A stretch of DNA of 64,000 nucleotides from assembly GCA_025094145.1 (NCBI GenBank), contig JALLLS010000025.1, positions 186,001-250,000 of the forward strand, written 5' to 3'. Positions 37,250 through 48,438 of this stretch are shown here, piece after piece. Source of the stretch: Spinellus fusiger. Its lineage: Eukaryota; Mucoromycota; Mucoromycetes; Mucorales; Phycomycetaceae. The position numbers and the translations under genes were made by a program. How positions within the stretch are numbered: the first letter of the stretch is position 1; each line of letters starts with the position of its first letter. The notes below the pieces were generated by a model, which was not told the DNA's origin, searched no databases, and was given only the letters and a program-made list of their open reading frames with translations.

Positions 37250-39313
37250 TCGATGGTTTTAAATACAGATTTCTTTTTTTAGTTTTGTATTTTATCTTAA
37301 CTGTGCTGTAACATTAGGCAGTAGGGATTCTTTGAGAGATACTTAGGGCCTTGTGTGGCTGGCTACTAGCATGGTCTCTAAGCATTAAGGGAAATTTTTC
37401 AGGATGTCCTTGTTGGTACGAGAGTTTTAGAAAAGCAAGGGTGTGTAGGCAGTTACACGGAGGAAGTGCGGTGGCAGAAAGCAAACAGGTATTTGGCACG
37501 ACAATGGCATCAAGTGCAGACATAGAAAGAAACCAACAAAGAAAATAAGTTAAACCCCAGAAACAGTCAAATACCAAAGTCCTTGAAGCCTATACTACTT
37601 TATTATACTTCAGAAAGTGCTCGAATCAAAGTCTCTTTTTATTAAAGAAATAGAAAGACTAGAATTTTATACTGCAATGCAATTTTCTATAATGACATTA
37701 GTATTTTCATATTTGCTGATGATATATATATAAATATATATATGTAGGAAGAGGTTTGCTAATGATATTGTCGGAAATAGAGTGGTGCTCCCCCTGAAGC
37801 ATGAGGACCCACTGTGTTCTTACTGTCACTAAGATTTTTATTTCATCCCTGAAGCCAAAACTACCTACCACACCCATAGAATACATTATATAGAGACTAG
37901 AGAAACAGGCTGGCTCTACATGCCCCTGAATATCCATGAAAGAATAGATAGACAAAGTGAAGATAGAAAAGTATATAAGCATAGAAGTAAGCATTTACAA
38001 GTTGAAAAATATACTTTCTATTTTGCCAAGCACACCCTTTGCCTCTGCCTTCTGAACAATATATTATGTCTTCAAGAGACATCCAGGCAGATGGAGAAGT
38101 CATACTTCCCTGTCTCACAGTGTTATGACTTTATGAATTCATTAGATAGAAACATAAAACCTTCAATACAAAAAAAAGTGTGTTTAAAATAAATAAAAGA
38201 AGTTTTATTAAAAGGTTGGTTAGTAACCACTGTGCCTACTATTGGCATCCATGACAGTCTAGTATCTTTGCCCCATACTGGCAATGAGAGTGTCTGTTAC
38301 TTTGATATTTTTACCATATTTCATCATTAGGACAGCATCCAACTTCTTTTTGGTATAGTAGAACGTTTTTATTTTATTTTATAATGATCTTCTTGGGGTG
38401 AGCCAACAGATGCTTAATTGTATTGAGATTGGGATTATGTAAGGGCCAGTAAAGAGTCATCACCATACCATTTACTACTCTCTAATTGAGTTGTCTTACT
38501 CGTATGGGGTCTAACATGGTCTTGTAGGCAGTATCTGACTCCAGGATTTAGGAGACATAGATAAGTTTATGGCGCTAGACTTCTCTCAAGACATTAATGT
38601 ACTTGTTGGAGTTTATCTTACTCTCCACTACGATCCATTTCCCAACATCTTCCCTACTGAAACAATCCATACCATCACTCTACCACCTCCAAGCTACCTT
38701 GTTTTCATAAAATTCTCGGGATTGAAGGCCATAACACACTGTCTGTTTAATTTGGAGCCCCTGTCATAGCTCATAAGCTTGACCTTGGACTCATCAGACC
38801 AGACGACCTCTTACTACTGCTCATGGATCCAACAAACGTGCTCATAGGCCTGTGGGAGCCTTACCTTTATGCTATTCTTTGTCAAAAGAGACTTGACTAC
38901 CAGACTAAATGAATGAAAACCCATTTTATTGAGGTAACTCTTCAAAGTCCTTTCTGAGATCTTGATGACTATGCTTACCATGATGGCTACCTTGGTCTGG
39001 TGGGAGTTGCTTATTATTGTTCTTCTCAACCATTGAAGAAGTCCTGTCATATATCTTTTTCTTATCGATCACGTTTGGATAAGGGTGCCACCAAGTCTTT
39101 TTCCTTGAAGTTCTTTATTATGTTTCTCAAAGTGTTAGGAAGTATGTTGAATAGACAAGATGCCTTGGCTATGGTGAAGTTCATGTCCAGCACCTCATGC
39201 AAGATGGCTTAACGAGTCTTGAGGCTGGTCTATTTCCCATACATATCAGAGGTATTAGTGAGGATACTCATAGTACTGGATTAGTTGGACATTATAAGAA
39301 AATAAGTGTTATG
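37250..39313 (-). mobile_element. Family M transposon relic split by inserted LTR-like DNA
   Basis: The outer end at 37250-37313 (TTTAAATACAGATTTC...TTATCTTAACTGTGCTGTAAC) matches the terminal repeat of the arms at 14374 and 18290. The body of the transposase relic resumes at about 38185 (CACTGTGCCTACTATTGGCA) and runs to about 39313. The minus-strand frame 39050-38814 keeps QTKVAIMVSIVIKISERTLK, HSFSLVVKSLL and RLPQAYEHV. Between the two parts, 37314-38184 is foreign, including the family D LTR-like repeat. Many stops; inactive. Confidence 0.6.
37320..37730 (-). mobile_element. LTR-like repeat, family D, inside a mariner relic
   Basis: Similar to 22030-22480 over about 400 bp (shared ACTTAGGGCCTTG.GTGGCTGG and TTTATTAAAGAAATAGAAA blocks), same orientation. 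It separates the terminal repeat from the body of the family M element, so it inserted later. Ends are approximate. Confidence 0.45.
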
Positions 39314-40553
39314 AACAGAGAAAATAACAATAGTGTATGTTATTTTTTAATATATAAAATAGCCCTGAACTTGAGATAATCCTATTAAATTTTACGGCTC
39401 ACTTTATATAAACACTTGTAGAAGAGAGAGGTTCAAATGATATTATAGAGTTTGTATGAAAAAGAAAACTATTTTATATAGAAGAAAAGAAAAAATTGTA
39501 AATTATAATGAAAGGATACTCGCAAAGACTAGTGGATAGCTATTATAATTGAGGTATTGTAAAATTATTAACGTAAACTTTAGAGAGTAAAAAAGTGTAG
39601 GTTATAAAAACAGAATAGCCTTTTCTTTCTCTAAGGTGGAGATAGAGTAAGCTCAGTGTACCTGAAGATCCTATGGATGAAGTGTAGGATCCAAATTTCC
39701 CAAGTTGTGTTTTCATTTGAGTGCTGTGAATTCTAACCCCCTTCAAAGACTAATCTTTGATATCAAAGTTAATAAAGAGGATTCTATGTGTACTCTGGAT
39801 CAAGGAGAGATGAATGTTCAAGCAATAGATAAGCCTGTATTTATTAAGATGTAATGTGTCTACAGTGTATTGATGGGGTCAACACAGTAGATTCAGTATT
39901 GAAATTAGTTGTTATAGAGTTAAACATAGTTAATGCTCAATATCACTTCTTTTTTGACAGAGTAAGCTAAAGGCTGAACCACACACCAGAGAAGTAGTTG
40001 TCTGTTGAACATTTAGATAGAATAGGTATTTCCGTATACACTCCCTTAACAAACATAAGATAATATGTATATTCAATTGCACTATATCCATATCATTCAG
40101 CATGGATATTTACAACCACGTATATCTCTACCTGAGCTGGATCATTGTATTTATGGTCGGAAATGATTAGCAAAAGGCTATTTAAAGACATTTTTTTTCT
40201 TACTTTTAGTTAATAATGAACTATTTTTTTTATATTATATTACTAAGGATTTTATTGTCGTAAATAGTTTCATCTCTGTATCTTTTCAGGAAATAAAAAT
40301 AAAAGGTTACTTCTTCCATACTGGATAGGATATTAAGAAAGCACACACACACATAATAAGACATCCATTGGATATGTCTTCAATTGTTATTATTAGAAAG
40401 GTAGTCTATAGATTGAATGTAGACTGAATAAGCAGCCTGAATGTTATGTAGTAACTCCATGACTTTTGAATGGAATATTTAGTGAAGAAAGTATAAGTTA
40501 TACTGCTTATTTTTGACAATTACTTAAAACAACGCAATTCATTTTTCAGTGAA
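39314..40553. other. No gene seen
   Basis: AT-rich DNA upstream of the membrane-protein gene; small ORFs lack family features. Confidence 0.4.
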
Positions 40554-41010
40554 ATGCAGGTTGTACGGCATTCTTGGACTGCTATGGCAGTTGTTCTTCC
40601 TTTTATCCTTATCGGTGCACCTGTTGGCTATTTTACATGGACAGGTGTATTTGACTATGTAGACCACCAAGTCCTCCAGCTTAAGTCTGAAGTAATAGGT
40701 CAGTATGCTTCGTCAATATTGACCACTGCTAAATGGCGAGGGAAGAATAGACAAGCCCAGGCCCACGTCAGGTCTCGCTGCTAGTATAGGGACCCTTGTA
40801 TCGGGAGGTGTTTTGGCAAAGACCATGTTCAGCCCTACCACTCGCTACCGTCTGTTCTTCGCAACTCCTCCTCCTCATACCAATATTAGAGTAGCCACAC
40901 TGAAGATGGGCCTGGAGTTTTTAATGAGGAGTGGTGCAGTCTTTTATGGTGGGGCTGCGGGTGGGGCTATCAGTGGGCGAGTATTTCAAGGCAAAGAGAG
41001 AAAACATTAA
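40554..41010 (+). CDS. Small unknown membrane protein
   Basis: Exons 40554-40691 and 40741-41010 (49-nt intron GTAATA..GAG) give about 135 residues in one frame; without splicing the first exon runs into a stop at 40784. The N-terminus has a clear membrane segment, about residues 9-27 (TAMAVVLPFILIGAPVGYF). A second, Gly-rich weakly hydrophobic stretch lies around residues 56-66 (AASIGTLVSGG), and a third near the C-terminus (GAVFYGGAAGGAISG), followed by a basic tail (GKERKH). The Gly-rich small-residue pattern resembles small organelle membrane proteins, but I cannot assign a family. It lies about 420 bp upstream of rps7 on the same strand, as a separate gene. Confidence 0.55.
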
Positions 41011-41429
41011 GCGTCCTTTTCTCAAGGCATTTTTAAGCAATGAGGTTGGCTTTGTTTTCTATCAATTTCTTTATGTAGTCTATTGCAGTTTTTTTTAAAA
41101 AAAAAATCACTGTGGTGTATACTCTGTTATGTAGCTCTACTACTAGCTTCGTTATGTAACTTTGCTAAAAAACTTAGTGATCTGCCCATCCATCCATCCA
41201 TCACTATAAAAATATTTTTGCTCTCCGCACAACATCTCGGGTATTGAATCTTGGTAGTGTAGTGTGAAGCAGGAAGGGGACTGAGGGGTAAAAAATTGGC
41301 TCAGTCTTGCCCAACAGAGACTCCTTCCTTTCCAATCATGTATGTAGTCTTTTCCCTTACTATGAAAAGAAGATGGATGGAAGATAGATGGATGGATGGA
41401 AGATACTCATCCTTGAAATAGCTGTCACT

Positions 41430-42135
41430 ATGGCTTCTAACAAAATTGCAAAGCTCTCCGGAGCCTCGCCTGATGAACTCGAGCTCTCCGTTGCCCATGC
41501 CCTTTTGGACTTGCAGAACAATGTTCCTGAGTTGAAGAAAGAATTGGCTGCTCTCCAGATCACTGGTGCCAAGGAAGTAAGTAGCCGACAATAGAATGTC
41601 ACTCACAGTCAAAGGTCGAGCTCGGTGCCGGCAAGAAAGCCATTGTCATCTTCGTTCCCATCCCTGCCCAGAAGGCCTTCAACAGAGTCCAGGCTAGGTA
41701 AACCCTAAGACTTGTGAGCTATGCTGACTAATTGAACAGACTTACTCGTGAGCTCGAGAAGAAGTTCTCTGACCGCCACGTCGTGTTCGTTGCCCAGCGT
41801 CGCATTCTCTCTAAGCCCACTCGTCGCCAGAACCCCAAGCAGCCCCGCCCTAGATCTCGCACTATCAAGGCTGTCCACGAAGCCATCCTCGAAGACCTTG
41901 TGTACCCCACTGAGATCGTCGGAAAGCGCACCCGTGTTGCTGTTGATGGCTCCAAGACCATCAAAGTGTAAGTAGTTCTATGTTATGACTGAGTTGCTAA
42001 GTAGTCAATAGCTTCCTTGACACTAAGGATGCTACTTCTTTGGAGTACAAGCTTGATACCTTCTCTTCTGTTTACAAGAAGCTCACTGGCAAGAACGTTG
42101 TATTTGAGTTCCCTGCCAATGTCGATCTCTTTTAA
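41430..42135 (+). CDS. rps7: 40S ribosomal protein eS7
   Basis: Exons 41430-41576, 41615-41697, 41740-41967, 42012-42135; phases agree and give 193 residues, the usual eS7 length. eS7 is a component of the small ribosomal subunit body and of early 18S processing. The sequence follows the family throughout: [94 protein letters not shown], and the ending [14 protein letters not shown]. The ATG at 41430 gives the expected N-terminus. Three introns of 38-44 nt, C-rich codons (CGC, GCC, AAG) and high similarity fit a highly expressed gene. Intact. Confidence 0.96.
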
Positions 42136-42786
42136 GTAGACTTGTGAACGTTTGTTAGAAGAATAGGAACTGAAGGTACATAAATAAAATTCATACATGG
42201 TCAATAGATCAAAAAAATAGATCAAGTAATGTTAGTATTATTACCAATGCTACAGAGTTGATACGGACACTGTAATAGTTGCTTCTATCATTTTATGCGA
42301 CACTGTCAAGTGAGATTCTGAACTGATAAAGGTAGAATAGAAAGGATGGTTATGTGTGTTGTGTCATCAGTATGTGTATTAGAAGCAAATCAATTGATAT
42401 TGAGTTGTTCCATTCATTATATTATCCCATCTCAATAGATATGCTTTTGTTTTGTGTGTTTAAAACGACCTTATAGACTACATCATACCCACTTGTTCAC
42501 AACTATGATAGCCTAAGGAAGTAGTCTATATTATCTTGGTCGATGGAAGTGTTTGGTTGTATTTAGTAAAAGTGTTTCTCTAAATAGCCTTGACTGCTTG
42601 TTGACTATAAGAAAACAGAAGATATTACCGAATATAATGAAGAAGGCAAAAGCGGATTAAAAAACATTAAAAGTAGAATCACATTAGAGATAAAAGGATA
42701 ATAAAAAAGTGGGTGTTTTTTTATAGCAGTTTTATGTAGCCTATGGGGTTGACATTACTAATCTATCTTTGCTGTGTATCGAACTA
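42136..42786. other. rps7 3' region and intergenic DNA
   Basis: No ORF or repeat recognised before the Tc1 at 42787. Confidence 0.45.
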
Positions 42787-44120
42787 CGGTGTCAGTCAAA
42801 ATAGATATAAACTATTTCATATTCCGGTATGATTCGTATATAGGGAAATACTTATTCTTTTTCATAAAAACATACATTAAACACATAGTAGAAACTTCAA
42901 AATAGGATAGAGTATAAAGAATATCAACAGGATAATATATACATTTGTATTGGGTGGAAACCCTTAGTATTTGGTGTTTCTACTCTTGGTCTTTATCACA
43001 GTTCTACATCTCCAATGTATTCTGTTGATGAGGCTATTGGTAACCTCTTTGGTGATTCTCTCCCATTCTTGGACCAGGAGAGCCTTCAAATCCTGGAGAG
43101 TGCTTGCTAGGTTCATCCTCTTCCGAAATGCTCTGTCCAACTCTTCCCAAGGATGCTCAATTGGGTTCAGATTAGGGCTCTGAGAGAACCATCTCTCCAT
43201 TGTGACAATACCCCTCTCATCCTTCCATTTCCTAGTCTCCTTACTAGTATGGCAACTGGCATTGTCCTCTTGAAGAACACAACATGCCTCTGTATTTATT
43301 ACTGAAAGACAAGCCAGCCCAGGGCAATAGGCCTATTCTAAAATACTAATGTAATTGGCGCTATTGATGGATCTCTCCACCACAGCAAGTCTACCAACAC
43401 CTTCATCAGAAAAGGAACCCCACACCATCACCCCACCATCACCAAACTTCATCGTTGGCTTCATATTCTTTGGGAGCAGTCTTTTTTTCCTGCGTACCAC
43501 CCTGCTACGGTGGTTGTTTGAGATGAGTTGAAACTTGGAATCATCAGGCCAGATAACTGTCTTCCAGTCTTCTTCAGTCCAGTGGAGGCGGGCTTTGGCC
43601 TAAGCAAGCCTCAACTTCTTGTGCTTGTTGGTGAGTGCAGGCTTTCTTATCAACCTTTAAGAAGATAGGCCAATCTTCATCATCATCTTCTGAAATGTGG
43701 TCATGCACGCTTGGGTGGCCATTCCCTGGTGAAGCTCCTTCATGCTCTGGAAGGAGTCCCTTGATACCTCGTGAGAGATTTTCATCTCGTCTCTCTCCGT
43801 CAAGATAGGCTTGCGCCCAGAGCTCTTCCCTGCTTTGAAACAGCCAGTTTCCCTGTATCTCTTCATAATGAGGCTGACAGCAGAATTACTGATGCCAAAC
43901 ATGGCTGCAATCTCAACTTGACTGGTGCCATTTACGGTGGTCTCGTGGACTATGAGTTGACAAGTAGAGTCATCGATATTCTTCTTTCTGTTTCCAATAG
44001 GCTTGATGGTTTATTCAGTGGTATTAGACATAATAAATGAAGAATAAGTAATATATAATAATTTTTGAGCAAAATAGAGGTCGAAACACAAAACCTTTAT
44101 TATTCTTTTGCCTGACACTG
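42787..44120 (-). mobile_element. Tc1 element, family T, without carried flank
   Basis: 1334 bp between TA dinucleotides (42785-86, 44121-22) with inverted ends CGGTGTCAGTCAAAATA and CTTTTGCCTGACACTG. The transposase pseudogene reads from ATG 44031 to the stop at 42966-42964 with HTH (VEIAAMFGISNSAVSLIMKR), DDE parts (VIWPDDSKF; LQEDNASCHTSK; SPNLNPIEHPWEELDR) and at least four in-frame stops. It is almost identical to 53825-55156 (reverse orientation): the ORFs in 42971-43183 and 54762-54974 translate identically, and 43771-44040 versus 53905-54174 differ by one residue. Unlike the other two family T copies it lacks the 0.5-kb flanking segment. Confidence 0.85.
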
Positions 44121-44755
44121 TAGTCGTTTTGCTTTGATCATCTAGTGCTCTTTAAACATTTATTTAAGAAAATTCAATGTTTCTTTAACCCATTAGGTAT
44201 GTAAGCTAAAGAGATTAAGATGAATCTAGCTTACAATATTAAAATTTTATTTTTTTATTACTCTTTAGTAAGGCAACCAGGTAAGGAACATCCTAAGCTT
44301 ATTCATTGACTTGTATAAAAATAATTAGACAGTACACTATCATCAGCTCAAGATTAATGGAGAGACATTAAGAGTTTATAGATGTCTCGAGTACTTTTTC
44401 CAATCATGGTATTTAATACGTGCCTTTTAGGGCTATATTTATAGAACTAATGTCTTTTTATTTAATTGCTCTATAGTTACTAGTGGTAATATTGAAAAGT
44501 TAAGGTACCATAATTTATATAGGAAGGTAAAAAAAAATAATGTCTCGGTGTAAATCCAACAATATGACTATAAGATTAATTATATCATAGAAATACCTGG
44601 AAAGTATGCTGTTGGTAATATTTATAATATATATATATTAAAATGATGACATACACACTAAGCAGGAAATGATTCATAGCCGCATGATTGACATACACAT
44701 GGTGTAGAAATCGTGGATCGTCTTTACATAAATAAAGACATTCTATTCACTGCTA

Positions 44756-46099
44756 CAGTCACACAAAATTAGAAAGTATACGACCCTATAATTTATATGC
44801 TTTTAAAGATGATTCTTCTTCTTTTCATCGCAGAATGATATTCCATTAAGTAATCTCAAATTTTAAAGGCAGAATCTTCAACTAGAAACTCAAGAGTTTA
44901 TAATAGGCTTTAAGAAAGAGAGTACTGTGGTGTTTACTGGCTTAAAATACGAGAATTACTCCATGGGTAGCATTTCAAAGGTCATTGGCATTAGCAAGTC
45001 TACTGTCCAGAATATCATTAGTAGAATCAATACTACTGATACACTTCTACCAAAGCCTAGTTGTGGTACACCAAAGAAACTCAATGAGAGAGACCTCATA
45101 CGACTTGAGGCCATTCTAAGAGGCAACCCATTTGCCTCCTATAACTACATAAATTTAGAACTCAAGGCTCATGAGATAATCATCTGTAGAGTAATACTCA
45201 CCAAATACATACACCAGAATGGGTATGATTCTTATTTTAAAGCATACAAGCCAAGGTTATCTGAAGAAATCATATGAAGAAAAAGGCTTCGTTGGGCGAA
45301 GGAATGGGTCAATTTGACCCCTGAGGACTGGAGACATGTATAGTCTGATGAGTCACGGCTTGAAGTAGAAGGTTACTAGGGAAGAGTCAGAGTAATTTGA
45401 AATATCGGCGAAAGGTATAAGACTGGTCATATTATACCTACAACCAAATAAGGAGAAAGCTAGCATAATGATCTGGAGCTATTTCTGGGCGGGTGGATTT
45501 GGGTCTTTTGGTTTTTATTGATAGTACTGTAAATCAGGACGTATATGTCAACATTATGGCAGAAAACCTTTCGCTATAGTTCACTGAATTGAATGAAAAG
45601 GAGGATGAGGACTTCATATTCCAAGAAGATGGTGCTAGCTGCCCTACAGGTGGCTATACAACATGGTGGAAAAACATACATGCAATCAGGCGCTCTCATT
45701 ACTGACCTGCCCAAAGTCCTGATCTCAACCCCATTCAACATCTCTGGAGCTGTCTTGATAAGCTTATCAATGACAAGAGGGCCATTATTAATAATATCGA
45801 TGAGCTCAAGACAGTTTTAGAAGAAGCTTGGGGAAATATCCACGCTGATCTTGCCGAACGTTTAGTTGGCTCAATGAAGGATCGCTGCTAGGCAGTTATT
45901 GATGCCAAAGGTGGCCCAACAAAATATTAAAAAAAAAAATTTATATACATTACTATAAAAAATATGTTAAACTAACTTTTTGTTAAATTTGAAGTCATTA
46001 GTATGTGTTTTGAGGTTGTAACATTTATATCCGTAAAGCATGTTCTTTCTCAGGATTTCAAAAAGTGAAAATCGTATACTTTCTAATTTTGTGTGACTA
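44756..46099 (+). mobile_element. Tc1-type element, family N
   Basis: Ends are a near-perfect 26-bp inverted repeat (AGTCACACAAAATTAGAAAG on the left and its reverse complement on the right) with TA on both sides (44754-55, 46100-01): 1344 bp. The transposase relic starts near 44890; 44927-45277 is open for 116 codons with helix-turn-helix regions (SKVIGISKSTVQNIISRINT; NERDLIRLEAILRGNPFASY). The catalytic part (RKRLRWAKEWV, SDESRLEVEGY, SQPHSTSL) follows with stops. Terminal repeats look younger than the coding part. Confidence 0.75.
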
Positions 46100-47242
46100 T
46101 AAGTCATGTTACAGTATAAAAACTATATGTAAAGAGTAATGGTTTAAATTGCATGATAGGCACAATGACCAACTCTTAAACCCTTAAGAAAAAGAAAGTT
46201 CTTATCATAAAGTAGAGTGTAACAGCAAGAAAGAAAAATAGTCTAAGAAAGATTTGCTTCATGGAGTTATTCTTAAACATTGATTTTTGTTAGAATAAAT
46301 AGCCATCCAAGTAACATTATAACACATTCTAATAAAAGGATCTAACAATAATAAACTTTAAATATCCTAAACGCTTATTGGAGACATCTTTAGTGCGTTA
46401 TAGAAACAACTTTAGAAAGATCCTATAAACAATTGATATTTTTGAGAAAAGACCTTACTGATAAAAACTAGAACAGGCTATAACACCTTTATTGATTAAA
46501 AATAGGTCAAAAGAAGCACTAAATCTAATGATTTTGTCATTCTTAGGTGGGGTTGAAACTGTAAGATGAATACTTAAAGAAATGTGTCGCCAAGAGAGTA
46601 ACTATAATTTTAAGCATATAGTTTACAGTTGTATAAAATTAATATTGGACCACACACAACTAAGCTAGATAATCAATAGTTATATCCTTACAAAAAAAAG
46701 AATCTTTACTATCTAATACAAGAGTAAATATACCAGAATGATATTTTTATGTTATCAGAGTGTCTCTACAGTAGCAAGAAGCAAGAAGCTCAGAGAGACA
46801 AGCTACTGGTAAAGAATAATGAATTACATGTGATCACATACCTACTCTCTATAGCTTTACAATGTACGCCTAAAATTATATTTATATTTTAAATGGAAAG
46901 GTTTGTTGTTTTAGTTGAAGCATTGTTGCATCTAAAGCATTACAGTTAATGGTGTGATGAAGTGTAACCTTAATCTAGAGGTTTGATCTCTCTTTGACTG
47001 TCAAAAACTAAAGAAACATGACTTTAAACAGTAGTAAATATAAAAATAATATTACAGAAGAATAACCTAACATGGTGTCTCATAGCAACTACACTTCTAA
47101 ATCATAAACGTGCTTAAGTATGGCCTTACATTGTCTAGATAAACGCAAGGATCTAAATAAATAAAAACCTTGTAGAGATAAATCCCCGCCAGTATATTGA
47201 CAAGAAAAAATATTAAGATTCATGTTTTACAAAAAGTGTATG
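46100..47242. other. No feature recognised
   Basis: AT-rich with no credible ORF and no repeat shared with elsewhere in the window. Confidence 0.45.
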
Positions 47243-47972
47243 ACTACACACGCAAAGATTTTCTGGCCTTTAGGCGGGGATACCTCCTTCCTTTTACGTA
47301 AAAGAAAAAACTCACGTTTTACGGAACTGTGTTTAAAATCAAAAGGTTTGCGGATATCTAAATAATTGTTTCCTTTTGTGGATATCTCAATATCAAATTG
47401 TATTATCAATGGAATATATTGTTTATGAATAGAATTGTTTATTATAATAGTATAGATAATACTATAGTATGACTATAGCTACTGCCCAAGTGCATTCCCT
47501 CATAGCAATAGAATATATACCCTAAAAGCCTTGTGCTTTATTCTTGGGAGATAGATAAATATGCTCAGTAGTACACCCTAGAGACCCTAGATAGTACAGA
47601 AGACCATCTGAGACTGACCTGAGAAGAGTCTTAACTTGCCTAATAACAATACAATGAATGTCTTGTGGAATACAATGGGCACAAGCCCAGATGAAGACAC
47701 TGCTTACCTTTTTATCTCAAGAATACCCTCTAGTGGTGTCTACAACTTCTTTCTATTGTTTGTCTTTGTTAATAATAGTACATTACCTTGATTAGTTATG
47801 CTCATCTTGACAAGTACTTGGGCGTTAAGTTGTATGTGCAGTGTGAAAAATAACAAGATAATAAGAACAAAGTATAAAAAATATTTTTATTCTGGTGAGG
47901 TAACAGTCCCATGCAAAAAATGAGTAGACAGCAAATCAATTTTCTATTTTTATTTTACAACTTATTCAAGCA

Positions 47973-48161
47973 ATGACTTCAAGCAATGAAAATCAGCCAT
48001 CTCTTAGCCAAGAACATGAAGATAGTCCCATCAAAAGAAGAGAGAATAATATGTCTATTAGAGATCAAATCACAGGACAATGGAAAAGACATGCTACTTA
48101 TCAAGAGATTGTTGACACTCAGTTAAAGAACAACTATTACAAATATTGTATTATTCCATGA
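47973..48161 (+). CDS. Small ORF inside the Fanzor element
   Basis: 62 codons, charged, starting MTSSNENQPSLSQEHEDS, with one amphipathic basic stretch (RDQITGQWKRHATYQEIVDT). It sits between the element's left end and the Fanzor gene. It could be an accessory ORF, the first Fanzor exon, or chance; no splice junction could be shown. Not recognised. Confidence 0.25.
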   Translation: MTSSNENQPSLSQEHEDSPIKRRENNMSIRDQITGQWKRHATYQEIVDTQLKNNYYKYCIIP

Positions 48162-48438
48162 ACCTTTTATTATGAACATCTTTGACTGATAGATGTACCT
48201 TTATTTTTCAAAATAAAATAAAAAGAATTCTGTCAACTCACTTATTGCATGGGACTGTATATGTGCATAGAAAACCAGTGGAATTCACAGTTTCCATTGA
48301 TAGATATACAAGATTTATGCTTTAGCACAACTTCTTGGTTTTCAAATCACGGATTGAATCAATGGCATGTGAAAACCAATTATAAAACAGAAATAGTATA
48401 AAAAGAAAAGGTCAACTTGTCTTTATTTTATTTTCTTC

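Noticed and set aside
41728..41975. Overlapping ORFs in rps7 exon 3
   Set aside because: Shadows of the highly conserved eS7 frame.
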